From contig OZ024849.1 of the NCBI GenBank assembly GCA_964017145.1, positions 620,001 through 684,000 of the forward strand: DNA of 64,000 nt. Direction: 5' to 3'. The notes beneath the pieces were generated by a model. The model saw only the letters and a list, made by a program, of their open reading frames with translations, ran no database searches and had not been told where the DNA came from. The position numbers and the translations under genes were made by a program. This document shows, in pieces, positions 21,465 to 34,100 of this stretch; the first letter of the stretch is position 1, and each line of letters opens with the position of its first letter. The DNA comes from Agrocybe praecox. Lineage: Eukaryota > Basidiomycota > Agaricomycetes > Agaricales > Agrocybaceae.

Positions 21465-22500
21465 TATACATACATATATTCCCACACTGTGCACCCGCGC
21501 CGAGCGGCGAGGGTTGTCTGATCCTGGAACGGGACTGGAAACACTCTGGGTGTGCTTAAGTTATCAATTATTGCTTAGTGGAGTGGCTTGAGTTTGAACG
21601 AATAGCTTTGCTAAAAAGCACTGCTTGATCACAACAGATGCCAAACACCGGCTTGATTTCCCTGCAGAGCTGCACGAAATTCGAATAGGACCAAAGAAGC
21701 TTTAAATTTACTTCCGCTGGGTGCGACGTCATTCACCCTCCTATCTACCCTTCCCGACCACCCCCTTGTGCCTCTTTTTGCCATACTACAACATTGTATT
21801 TCTTCTTAGGGCACAAGCGTCGCTTTTTACAAATTTCTTTCGTTTTTTTGTCAGATCATTTAACCTGATACAGTTGCCAATATACATTTCGGTGTGTTTG
21901 TGAGCCCAAAGAAGCACCTTGCCTCGTTCATCATCCCAAAAGCCTTATTTAAACATATATAATTTAACTAGAGTGTTGTACAGATGAGTCAAAGCATGTA
22001 GAGCTCGTAATATCCAGATAAAAATGAAATAAAAGTACAAATACAAATGAAACTTCCAGTAGCATACCCTGTTCTGTGCAAAAAATTTACCGTTTTACTC
22101 ATAGGTCGCAGTTTATAAGCGCCGCAGGCAGGTTCCGAGCTTAGAACGATCTGTTTTTAATACAATAAATCAGTACTTTTTCTGTCAGATGATACGAGCA
22201 AATTGAATCCCCCGATACCAAGTGTTTTCAGGCCATTCCGGGCTTGAAAGTGCACTTATATTTAGCCTCCTTCACTGAACCTGGCTTATCTGCGTGTGGT
22301 ACACCATTTAATTATATCGAACCAAATGGGTCAAACAATTTCCGTCAAACCTGCACTACCAACCGTCGAAGTTCCCTACTAGTATGTTTACGGTAGGCTC
22401 GTATTTGATCAATCCGACCCTCGAAAAGCGGTACCTATATCCATTACAGGAAACTTCTCTCTGCATCCCCCGCCAAAACACGATATCGCAACACCATCAA
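21465..22500. repeat. Second copy of the GPI1 3' flank
   Basis: Matches 13745-14440 in order. It is the right end of the tandem duplication; similarity fades by about 22480, just before the Rho GTPase gene. No gene seen in it. Confidence 0.65.
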
Positions 22501-22612
22501 ATTGACAGCCTATTAGGACTCAGGAGACACGGGCTCAGGGGAAACGACCACGTGACTTCACGATGGCTGCTGATGCAATTCGTTTCCGACATAAACTTGA
22601 ACCATCCCCGCA

Positions 22613-23343
22613 ATGACATCGCTAGAACCGACACAATCTCGACGGCCAGACGCGAAGCGCAAGCTTGTCGTCGTCGGTGATGGTGGATGTGGAAAAACAT
22701 GTCTACTCATCGTATACGCTGAGAACAGATTCCCAGAGGTACTTGCATTACGATCTTCTACTACGCACACATAGTATATCTAACAACCTACCTAACACAG
22801 GCATACATCCCGACAGTATTCGAGAACTACGTCACCCTCGTGCAGCACGACTCGAAGTTGATCGAGGTCGCTCTATGGGACACTGCTGGCCAGGAAGAGT
22901 ACGATCGGCTCCGCCCACTGAGCTACCCAGAGAGCGATGTGATCCTCATCGTCTTCTCTGTTGATTTCCCTACTAGTCTAGCTAACGTTTTGGATAAGGT
23001 CAGTCCTCCCTTCTTCTCCCTCTCTTCAATAACAACTAACATACATACCCAGTGGTACCCCGAAGTATCCCACTTCTGCCCAACGACCCCGCTCCTCCTT
23101 ATCGGCACCAAGACAGATCTGCGGACGGACCCGACGACGACGCGGATGCTTTCCGCACAGGGCCAGGCGCCCGTATCCGCCGAGAGCGGGCAGGCGGTCG
23201 CCAAGGACATCGGGGCCATGTATCGCGAGTGCAGCGCCAAGACGGGGCGCGGCGTCAAAGAGGTATTTGACGCTGCGCTGAGGGAGAGCTTGAAGGGGAG
23301 GTGGGGGAGGAGTGTGAGAGCGAAGAAGTGTATCGTTGTTTGA
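22613..23343 (+). CDS. Rho-family small GTPase
   Basis: Membrane-anchored GTP-binding switch of the Rho family, controlling actin and polarised growth. Exons 22613-22738, 22801-22998 and 23053-23343 join in frame to 204 residues. Motifs: P-loop GDGGCGKT, effector loop [27 protein letters not shown] (Rho signature), TKTDLR for guanine specificity, [10 protein letters not shown], and a Rho insert region ([20 protein letters not shown]). The end, basic residues then CIVV, is a CaaX prenylation box. The start ATG is followed by a short Arg/Lys-rich extension (SRRPDAKRK) before the first strand, as in fungal Rho2- and Rho4-type proteins. I cannot assign the exact orthologue. Confidence 0.9.
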
Positions 23344-24600
23344 GTGGGTGAGGGGGCGGTGGTAGTGCTGGAGGGAGGCGATTAGGAGGCGGGTGGGTAG
23401 CTAGCTGGCTAGATGGTTTGCATGCATGCAGTTGGATCGACCCAAGGAACGTCAGGAACTCAAGGACGCTGAAGAAATACTTGGTTGAATTGGAGAGGGC
23501 ATGGTCGATAAAGAAGTGAGCGAGCGATAGAGGTGGAGATGAAGGGTTGGACTCGGACGTGGAAGAGGAGGATATCAACACGAAACCAGGCCAGGGGCCT
23601 TGGGGAACTCAGCGCTCAGCACTGTTCTAAACTACGGTCCGGACGGACAGGGACAAGGACGAGGAGAGAGGATGTCCGAGGACTCCTATCGCTCTCTTAA
23701 CGGGTGTCCGCATCATCGCATCCATCGACTTTACCAGGGTTTCTACGCAGCTCATGCAATTCGTTCAACACCCTTCCTTTCTGCCAACAAAATCAAAATC
23801 ACAAAATCAAAACTTTCTCTGGCTCTATCGGCCTTTTCTCGCCCCCTTGTTTTCTTTCTTCCCGCCCGGATGCCTTGCTCATACCCGACACCCTTCGTCT
23901 CCTTATCACACACCACATACACCCGCACCTGCACACCCGCTTTGCACCCACCACTCAATACCCGACACCCGACACCCCAACATTGTCGTCACCGTATACA
24001 CCCATATATCCCATATATCCCTCCCGCTTATTCACCCACAACAACAAACAGACGACTTTAACGTACACATGCACATGCACCACTGTACATATCTCACATG
24101 CATCGGTCCAACATCGCACCCCACCATAACCACCACGACGAGGAAGACAGTGCCCACTTAAGTAGTTGGTTGATTAGTTTACACACACGCATTCACGCAC
24201 GCACAGACGGACGGACAGACATACTTACAACGACGTAGATACGTATTTACATTTTTTCACCCTCACCCCTTTCATCATCATCATCATCCAACTCACTCAT
24301 GCCAGTATATATCTAGTATAACCCACTTGCCCACTTGCTCGGTTTTTTTACGTGCTTACTTTCCCTTCTCCCTTCTTTAACTTGCACATTCACATCCTCA
24401 TCCTTTCTTGGTGGATTTTAAATTCAATAGTATTTACCCTCTTTCTTTTTTTTGAGGTTTCAACAGTTGTCCGTATTTACAAATTCCCTCTCTATCTCTT
24501 TTCGTCCGTAATTTATTTTAGATTATACTACAACCCAAAGTCAAAATTGAGGAAAGAAAACCAAGAACGAAAGGATGAAATGTTGAATAAGACTTCTTGT
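23344..24600. other. Rho 3' flank and pyrimidine-rich intergenic sequence
   Basis: Long stretch with C/T-rich and cacacacgc-type low-complexity tracts (24180-24220) and no coding region I can support. Several overlapping frames here are artefacts of the biased composition. Confidence 0.5.
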
Positions 24601-24604
24601 TGAA

Positions 24605-26260
24605 AAGAAACTAGCCGTTAACCCGTGCTTCGCACGGGTTTTTGCCTTACTGTACTCCAACTTCCAAGTGAAAATAAAACTTCTCGAGATACAGTCGAAA
24701 GGCAACACTGCTGCTTGCCAAACTGTAACACTTTTACTTGCTTTCTTTGCCGCCACTTGTCGCCAACCTTTGGTTGGCTCGTTGTGGCCCAGTTTTGGAA
24801 ATATTGAGAAATAAAGTAAATGTATATCGAGATAAATAGAAATACATGGTATCTAGATTCCGCAAAATACGAATGTAGTGCTAGTAAGACGTCTTAAGCA
24901 CAATTTAAACAGGAGCCAAATATAAGCCTGCAAGAGCTCCAGCGCTCGCAAGGCGCAGGTCACAACGTCCGTTTTCCTCTGCCAGAGCAAGGGCTAGTGT
25001 TTCAGGTCTTGCTGCAGCATGAAATCTCGTTCTTATAGTGGCTTGGGCACTGTTCTCACCTTGAACCTGCGCGGGACGCCATTCTCCCAAATAAATCTGG
25101 AAGGAAAGTGTCTGACATGGAATATTTCTCTCCACGTATCCCATAACAGTAGATCCAGTCTTGCTGCAGCTGGGCCGGGAGCACCTTGTGTCATACATAC
25201 ATTAAGTGAATGTGGGGGAAAGAATCTGCCAAGCGCACTATCGGTGACGGTACGGTGGGGTATGAGATGCTCTCGAGTCCGTTATAGATATCGGAGAACC
25301 ATTTTGTGATCAGAGATTGGTTGTGCGACAGCAGCGAACCTCCAAATTTCAAGTAACTGCCTTCGATGCCACCTTCATCAATGAATAAACACAGAACACA
25401 GGACCACAGAAGTTGTGATGCACTTGTAATTTAAAAACTCTGAAAAAGCACACAGCAGGAGAGACAGCAAAGTAAGAGCGACTTAGCAAGAGCAAGAGAA
25501 GAGGTCAGCGTCTCGAGAAAGTAAGTAACAGAGTGAGCCTGCCTGAGAAATTAGAATAATGAGGGTGATTTATCGGCTTTCATTCTGATACCTTTTATAT
25601 ACCATGGTGTATTGAATATCAGAATGTCTTCGAATGTTCTCGAAAAATGGCTCACACCTTGCTAAACCGTTAAGGGAAATGGAATGTAATGGAAAGGGAT
25701 TAAGGGACGCGTCAGTCATGTGGTCGCGAAAATGCTGGAATAACCGCACCACACAACCCTGAGCTCTCGAAAATTCTAGAAATGAAAAGCAAGAGACGTA
25801 CGCCATGTGAGTACCGCTTAACGTTTTGCTTCAGCTGATCAGGTTTGAGAATTGTCCTTTGTCCTCAGTCAATCAGAATGCCTCTTTGTCCCCGCTGGAA
25901 AAAAGTGTTGTCGTATTATAATATAGATATTGGCATAGTAGGATACAAAAAAGTACCTGTATCAGTTGGAGGACTGTAAAAGATTGACTTTTGACCAAAA
26001 CCCAAGCACAATCAAGAGCGAAAAAGTAATGCGATAATCATAGCGAGAGCGAGAGTGAGAGCGCAAGAAAGGCAGCGTGGCCTGTATACCAAAAAAAGGT
26101 GGTTTGTCTAGCCAATGAGAAAGTGTCTTTACCCCCCGTGCGAAAAACCCGTGCGACAGCCAATCAGATTCTTCCTTTGAGGACCCTGTTTGTCCCGTGG
26201 GAAACGCCAAGACACCAATTGCAATTGTAATAGTAGATATATTACACAAAGTTACTACGT
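24605..26260. other. Possible decayed transposable element
   Basis: The left side has a hairpin, AACCCGTGCTTCGCACGGGTT (24619-24640), followed by ttttgcc. Near 26135-26160 lie related cacgggt/acccgtgc blocks in the opposite sense (ccccgtgcgaaaaacccgtg). Between them are short purine-rich repeats (gagcgagagcgagagtgag) and no long frame. The arrangement suggests a non-autonomous element, but I cannot define its ends or a target duplication. Confidence 0.3.
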
Positions 26261-26370
26261 TCGATATTCAAGAATTTATATATCATAACAAGGTATAGTA
26301 TGATCTATAACGACTACGGCCCACCAAAAACTCATATAACACAACCACCATCGGCCTCCATCACATTCAA

Positions 26371-29300
26371 TCACAAGCGACTCTGCTCTTCCCTCCAACC
26401 TTTATCAGCGTCCAAATCCAACTCATGACCCACACCAGCACCACCACCCTCCAAGGGTGACATCCCAGGCCGACCATTATTATACGCCCTCCCTACAATC
26501 CCATTCCCATGCTTCCACGCCTCCTGCTTCTCAACACTAGCAAGCACCAACGCATCCTCCACCGTCAAATTCACCCCTGGATGGAAATGCCCCGGAAGGT
26601 TCATGCGCTTGTTCGGCGCGAGCGCCCGTGTCTTCTCCACCATCTCGATCTTGCCCACTTCGCGCAGGGCGTGCAGGATCGGCTTGTACAGCGCTGGGTG
26701 GGTTGGGATCTGGACGCCTAGCCCAATGTCGGCGGGGTTGAATGACGTTGATGAGGAATTGGAAGAAGGTAGAGGACACGGCGTTGTACCGCTGACGAGC
26801 AAAGCAGCGATAGCGACGGGCATACCGACCGTACGCGCCATAGCCGAAGCAGGTCGTTCACCAGGGTACCCCACCCCATGCGTCGTCGTCGCTTTCGTGA
26901 TGAGCGTCGAGGTATGCACCTCTCTCTCGTCTCCCTTGGAGCGCGTAATAACCTCATGCGCAAGCACCACCATGTCCCGCTCGCCAGGTGCATACCTGAG
27001 CTTCTGCGAAAGCAGGTACGCGAACAGGTCCAGCGGGGTGTGTTTGCCTTTTGGCAGTGCGGGCATGATGTTCGCTGCTGCGGACGACGTCTGCATATTC
27101 TCCGCATGCTTTGCAAGACCAAGCCATTCGAGCGCCGCGCGGAGGTCATCGACATCTTTCTTCGGGATCAGCGACGACAGCGAGAGACCCATATCCAGAG
27201 CCTTGTTCTTGATCTGGACCTGATGCTGTTGCTCGACGCAGACGCGTACGAACTCTTCCCATGATTGGATTTCCACTTTGTCAGTCTCCTTTGTGCCAGC
27301 ATTCAATAGCCCTAGAGACTTGAACGAGCTCATGAGGTTGCTGAACCCAGGATAACGGAGGGTACCGCGCATAAATGTGCGTGGGTTCATGTGCGGTCCA
27401 GGGAGGTACTGTCCAAGGTACTCGTAACTGTTCCTGTTAGGCAGACCTTCGAGTTGGAGGTCAGGTGTGATTGGAATCGACGGAAAGTATGACCGGAGGA
27501 GTTGGTCGCCTGGGATTTGGACGTTCTGAAATAGTTTTGAAAAGAAATAAGTGGAAGAAATAAAAAAGGTAATCAATGAATAACGTACCTTATTGTCCAA
27601 TAGATACCTCGCTCCGTTCATAGCAGCCATCAACACTCCTTGTGGTCTCCAACTGAATTTATATCCAAGCGGTACATGCGAATCTTCTGGGCACGGCAAG
27701 CCGCCACAGAAAGAAGTAAAAGAGATTATGCCTTTGTTGTCCTTCTTGAAACTGTCTATCATGTCCATGGCAGAACAGTGGTCGATGCCTGGGTCTAAAC
27801 CGACTTCGTTGAGCAGGATGACGCCAGCGCGTTCTGCTCTGAAGATGAAGAGTCGGTATAGCTGATAGAATCGAAAAGAAAAATAAGCTTACTCTTCGCT
27901 TAGTTCATACATTTGTCGGGAAGCATACGAGGCCGTGACGAGGTGTTTACCGTGTTTGATGCATAATTTCGCAATATCTACGTGCATCGCTGCAGGTAGC
28001 AAACTATATCAAAAGAATATTAGTATTTGACATGCATTGATTCCAACACAATAAAGACACAAACCTCACAACAACATCGCTGTCTTGGATCAGAGGGATG
28101 TAAGTATTTGGTTTAAAAGCATCGATGATCCTGAGTTGGACGTTGTAGTGGTGAGATGTGAGCTGCTGAAGTTCGGCTGATGAGTCGCTGGCTATTTTTT
28201 TTAAAAAATGCGTTAGTTTATAACACCAATAATAGTAATAACACTTCGGATACGAACCAACAACAAGCTCGACATCTGGATTCCTCGCAAGCATGTCAAC
28301 AGCGGGACCAGCCACCATCCCACTTCCGAGCATGAGGATCCTCTTCTTTCTCAAAAGTCCAGCTGGCTGGGACGTTACTGCTGGGTTCTTTGTCTCATTC
28401 TCCTTCTTCTTAAGGGTCTGAGTCGCAGAAGAAGCAGACGACGAGGACAACTCTGGTTGAACCTTGCCGGTCTTCCTATACTCCTGCACCAATCTTCCGA
28501 GCCATTGATGATTCGGCTTCAACAGACCGTCCGTCGCGATAGTGGCCCGCTCCAAAGAAATAGGGAAGGACGTCATGGCCACCGTTGAATTGTAATAATC
28601 CACAAGCTCGTTCATGTATCCCGACAACTTGCTAGAAAAGTGCGCCGAGGCGTCGAGGGGGATCGAGGCGGGCAAAATGTCAACGGACATGATTTGTACT
28701 GAAGGAAGGTCGGAGGGAAGGTTTGAAGGGCGTTCAAGGTAGAAGGGGGAGGAGAGTGTCGTAGCTTTGCGCATAAATTCTAGACCACCCTATTGACACG
28801 AAGAAATGATTAGCGTTGAAAAATAGTTTGTTAGAATTCGAAAAAAAACGAACCTCGACATCGCAGCTAATATCACCAATATTGGTGCAGCGTGCTCCTC
28901 CATGAGCTTGAGCCTTCATAAGTGCGATAGATAGTTGGTCATTTGTCATGAGTCTCGGGAAAGATGGCGACCACCCAGTACCGTTGAGAAGAAGAGTTAA
29001 ATAAGGAGCCACTCTGTCGCAGAAAACAGATTGGTAAGATTGAGGTGACTGGTAGTAATGATCTCTGTCATATGCACCGCCGTCTGTTCGGACGAGGTAG
29101 TCTTCTGGTTTGGCATGTACGAGGTAGATCTATAAGAGAATAATTGGGGTAAATAAAATATAGAACAATCCAGTCAAAAAATCCGGCTTGCCTTGCGTAA
29201 ATCAACATCTGAAGCTCTCCATTTAGACATCAAAGATTCCAAATCAGATACTTTGATAAGCTCAATTGGCAGCTCTTGAAGCATAGATAAACATCCTTGG

Positions 29301-30391
29301 GAAACCTGTCCGCTCCTTTGTATGCGTGTGTTATGAGATGGATGATTAAAATTCAGCATTTGGACAACATACCCAGTCAACCCGAAGATGAATGGACCAA
29401 GCTCTGGAGGAGTTCCGTGTGTTGAGATCATATTTCCTATTTCTCGTAGAGAAGCACGTAATTTGGTTAAATTGGGTTGCGTATGGGGACGGGGTGTGTA
29501 CTGGATCCGGAATTTAGTCCAATGTATCCTGAGCGATTTAATGCAAGACGTACTAAGAAAGGCGACGCCACACCAAGCTGGAGATGAGATTGAGCCATTG
29601 ACGAAAGTGATTCCAGCACACCAGCGACTGAATTCAAAGGTTATAAACTTTGCGGCCACAGTCAAAGCAGAGAACAGAATGAGGGCTTACCTCCAGCGTA
29701 CCATCCAAACCCAATGGTGCGCTTTCCCTGACTATCCGTTAATAGCTCGTAGTCGACAAGGCGGGGGTACATTTCATCCTTCTGAGATTGATGGGCGAGA
29801 AAAGTTGAAAGAAGAGGCATGTTGTAGGGTTGCCCTTTCATTGTGTGCGAGAACATAAGGTGGGTTGGAGCTTTGTTCTTCCTGATTCGAGGACGCGTAA
29901 GTTCGGATATAGGAGGTTCTTTGATACCGACGATGATGTCGGCGTCGGTGAGTGCAGGTACGACTGTTGCTCCTGCCTGTTGAGAGTTGTGTTAGCACGA
30001 ACGGCTTTATGCAGGCAGTCGGGACATATGTTCGTTCCGAAAGCAAATTCCGAGCCGTTAGAAGCCAGGAGAAAGCTCTGAAAGTGAATATATGCACATA
30101 AATGACAGACCTTGGTGTATTCTGCATCGGAGAAGATGCGTTTGGAAGACGAAGCAACCTCTACTTGGGCTTTCCCAGATGACACCAGGTCATAAACAGC
30201 TTCCGGCGTAAGAGGCGCGCGACGTTCCCATATTCTTGAAGCATTTTCAGCGCTAAAGAGGGCGTTAGTGAAGTCATCCAAGAAGAAAAGACAAAGGATA
30301 CACACCGAACTCCGACCTTTAGTTTGCTCTTTCTAGTCTGGGTCGCCCACCGCAAAGACGGCGGAACCACTCTGCTTGTCGGATAGCTCAT
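26371..30391 (-). CDS. Bifunctional lysine-ketoglutarate reductase/saccharopine dehydrogenase
   Basis: Single-chain enzyme of the saccharopine route linking lysine and 2-aminoadipate semialdehyde. The N-terminal half is the LKR/AlaDH-PNT type ([58 protein letters not shown], then [11 protein letters not shown] after splicing, [14 protein letters not shown]). The C-terminal half is saccharopine dehydrogenase: [14 protein letters not shown] (nucleotide-binding GxGxxxxP), [41 protein letters not shown]. There are about ten short introns; those I checked keep frame. The start at 30391 gives a short basic leader ([18 protein letters not shown]). The protein ends EEQSRL, a C-terminal SRL of the peroxisomal PTS1 type, as in yeast Lys1. 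The gene looks intact. Confidence 0.85.
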
Positions 30392-31135
30392 AGTCGAGAT
30401 AGTATGACGGGTGATATGTACCCTAGATTTCCGTTTCCTTTAAGTATTCAAGATAGCTGGTTGAGATCCGAGCCGAGGGGCACCACACGATTAGCTAAGT
30501 CGGCACATACGAGGTTGACGGGCAGATGAATATGAGGGCTCGCTACACCGTTTCTCTGGGTTTCGCGTCGTGTGAGAGCCCTAAAGTAACTGACGTAGTG
30601 TAGGAAAGGGAATAGGACCGCCTATGACGCGAAATAACGCGTTAAAAGGGACTTCAGTGTGGAAGCACGAAGCAATGTGACCCGAATAAATGGAAACTGT
30701 TTCAAAGGACAAAACGTCGTTTATAAGAGTCGTTTTTTTTCAAGGCGAACATCAATTTGCATTTCATACCCGTATCTTCTATCGTTCACGAGAGCCAATG
30801 GTTTCGAGTCGCCAATAACGTTGCAGAGCGTCCTGAACGATGACGGCCAATATACATTTACACCAAAATTGCGTCGATGGGAACGGGTTGACCACGTGGG
30901 CTCGGCCTTGTAATATAGGGGGCCGGCGTCTCAGAAAGGCAAGTCCGCCTGTCACTGTAAGGGAATCTCCGTGAGGGCTTACAGGTGTACTCTGGTTTGG
31001 GGTCCATACCGATAAATGTGGTAAGTACGAACCAAGAGAAAAAATAGTTATGAAATATGTCATTCATGTAGTTTTGGGGTATTAGAACATGACAAGTAAG
31101 CCCAAGAATGACCACATGACTAGAACCGATATCTA
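30392..31135. other. Intergenic, upstream of LKR/SDH and downstream of MAK21
   Basis: About 740 bases without a supportable gene. It must contain the LKR/SDH promoter and the MAK21 3' end. No repeat or named motif was recognised. Confidence 0.5.
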
Positions 31136-34100
31136 TCAAATGTCGTCCTCTGGGCCATCTTCTATCATCTTCGCGTAGTCCTCGTAGCTCGCAAATGTAG
31201 GCAGCGACCTCAGCTTCTTCCTCTTCTCACCCCTTGTCTCCTCGCGCTTACGTTTCTTGCTGTTGCCGTCAGACGTGGCGATACCTCCCCACACTTCCTC
31301 TTCTCCAACGGGATCGTCGTCATCCGCATCAGACCCGTCATATTCGATAAGACCGTCAGGTACATCGCCGTCCAAGGAAATAAGATCTTCGTTGTCCGAT
31401 GCTTCGACAAGAGAAAGTCCGTCGTCGTCGTCGTCGTCGTCATTTTCTTCCTCCGCTTCCGAATCCTTATTAGGATTCAAGTCGCTGTCATCGTCAAAGT
31501 CAAGAGGAACGTCGTCGTCGTCTTCATCCTCCATCTCACTGTCTTCCAGGAGATCGTCGTCATCACCTGCAGCTTTTGGCATAGTAGCTTGCATGACCTG
31601 GGCGAATATTTTAGTTAATTAAGATGCCCATGTCACGACTAAATGAAAATTGCTTACCTTCCAGATTTCATCCTCATCAAGATCACTATTATATTCATCC
31701 TCGTCTTCCTCAGCAGAGTTTGAAGCCTCGTCAATCTCTTCCTCATCCGAATCTTCAGCATCCTCACCCTCTTCAGCGTCCTCTTCATCCGAATCTTCTT
31801 CGCCATCCTTCCTCTTATTGGCCTTCGCTACACGAGCCTTCTCTCGCTCGTCTTTTCTCGTGAAATATTGATGGAAGAAGAGCTATAAAAACGTATAAAC
31901 CCTCGAATCTTCAACATTATAACAAAAAAAAAAAGAAACAAACTTGGTCAACAGGCACATCCTGTGGTTTCTTCTTCAAGAACGCAGCTTCATTCACCAT
32001 AGCCTGCGCAACCTCGCCCTTCATCAACTTCACACCCTCAACAGCGCTCGCAGCAGGCTGCATGGCACTAGCACCTTTACCACCAGGCGCCTCGCCTTCC
32101 TTGACCTTCTTGGGATTCTTGTACACGAATCGGTCAAGGAAATGAGAAAGTGTATTCTGCGACAGATCAGCAGAGGCCGTCAGAGGCTGCGAAGTCAACA
32201 GCTGGCGAGCATGCAGTGCGACCGCAGGGTGATAATGGCTAAGCAATGGTGTCTAATTAATTGGATGCGAAAAATAAATGTTAGCGCGAGCGTCATTTTT
32301 ATGATTGAAAAAAATCCTTACGAGCTCCCAAAGAGGTAACGCAGACGAATGTGCATATTGAGGATCCCTTTTGCGGGGATCATATGGCTCAGAGGTTTCT
32401 TTTGGCTTTTCGTTGATCATAGCCCGTAAGCCAGGAATCGTACCAAATAGCTATAACAGAAAGTATACATCAGTTTTCCAAATTATTTCTTTTTGAACGC
32501 AAGAAACAAATCACCTCTCCAAGTAAATACAGACCACCCGCAATGAATTCCGTAGCTCCGCCTCCTCCACTGACCAAAACCTGGAGGAATCTCCGAATGA
32601 GAGCTTTGACCCTTTCGTTATTTTCGTTGCCCGCGTCAGCCTTGACCGACTTGAAGAACAAGTTCAGGTACATGGCTTGTTTAGACGAAGTGGCCAGCCT
32701 GCCATCGTGCAGCGAGCCGTACAAAGTGCGGTAGTAACGATCCGTTATTGACTTTGCGGTTGATGACGACGATGCGGTCGCCGTGGAAGCCGCTGTGGAG
32801 AAGGAAACTGTGATTTGCTGGATTAAAACTAGCGCTTGAAGGGAGATGTTGAACGTAGAAGTGTGCGTGATGAGGAAAAGGGTGTCGATGTGTTTGTTGA
32901 TTCTGAAGAAGGTCGTCAAAAAATTGGATCTCGTTGTCGATATAGAGAAAAAAACTTACCCAACGTCTGAAGCGTCGATTTTTGCAAAAGGTAAAGCACG
33001 GTTCACACCCGTCAGAATAGCAGAAATAAGCTTCGAGTTCGAATCCTCGACTTCAGTAAATCCGGCAGCACCCTTCACTTCCGTTTGTTTGCCCTTTCCC
33101 TTTCCTTTACCCTTTCCAGAATCTCGGATCCTACCACTCTTGTCCGCCTTGAACTCAGCCTTCTCCGCATCAGTTTGCACCGCTTTTCCTGTCTCCTCTG
33201 ACCCTTCTTCCTTGCCCTCACCAAGAAGTTCCTTGAACATCTCAAAGTACACGTCGATGAGCTGAAGTGCGACTTCACGATCGGCGGGGGTTAGGACGAT
33301 TTGATTGAAAGTGACGGTTGAATAATATCGCGCATGCGCGTTGCCGCCACCGAGTTTCTCCTTTGCTGCAGGCTTTGGTTTTGGTTTTGAAGTTTCGGCA
33401 TCCCCGAAGCGGATGTGCTTGTTGGATGCGGGAGTGGATGATGCGGGAGTTGATGCTGCTGCGGTAGGACGAAGGACCAGCGAGATGATTTCGCGGACGA
33501 TGACGACTTTCATGGCAGGATGGCTTTGGAGGAGTTGCAAGAGATGGTAGGAGGTGCGAGACGCAACAGATTTTTCGGTATCTCCCTATTGTCGTTTGTG
33601 TTGTTTTTTAGAGAAAGAAACTATTCGGTGCCACAACGCAGACGTACCAACTTGTTGACGAGCAGACGGAGAAGATTCTGCTCTTGCTCCGGGGTGTCTC
33701 GGAGAAGAATGAAAATCAGGTTGATAGTTTGAGTGCGAACATAAGGTAGAGGGTCCAAAGATAGTGTCTGTAAAGTATGTTAACAAGTTTTGGTGCCATT
33801 TCATCGTTTCAGCGCACCTCGAGAATTTGGAGGATCGAGAAAAAGTATTTCTTCAACCAATCCTCGAAATGCCATAGCAAAAGATACTCATCGGTTACTT
33901 TTGGATTAAGAAGAGGTTGGTCACGGAAGTATCTAATCATTTCTGCTTAGTTTTAGCAGATGGCCAAGAAACCGCATAACACGCACTTTAATTTCCGGCT
34001 GGGTGCGCCTCCACCAGTCCACCAATCCACAATACATCTCAGAGCTTTTAAACTCTCTTCACGTCCACCTTTACCCTTTCCTCTCTCGGCCATTTGCTTC

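Noticed and set aside
23600..24161. Three overlapping plus-strand frames after the Rho gene
   Set aside because: They arise from C-rich low-complexity sequence, overlap each other in all frames and show no family motif.
24905..25198. 97-codon minus-strand frame with Ala/Leu-rich end
   Set aside because: No motif, signal or neighbour context; it lies within the putative decayed element.
26603..27264. Long plus-strand frames opposite LKR/SDH
   Set aside because: They are antisense shadows of a GC-rich coding exon with clear family motifs on the minus strand.
31257..31871. Ser-rich plus-strand frames opposite the MAK21 tail
   Set aside because: Poly-Ser reads are the complement of the Asp/Glu-rich tail of MAK21 and have no independent support.
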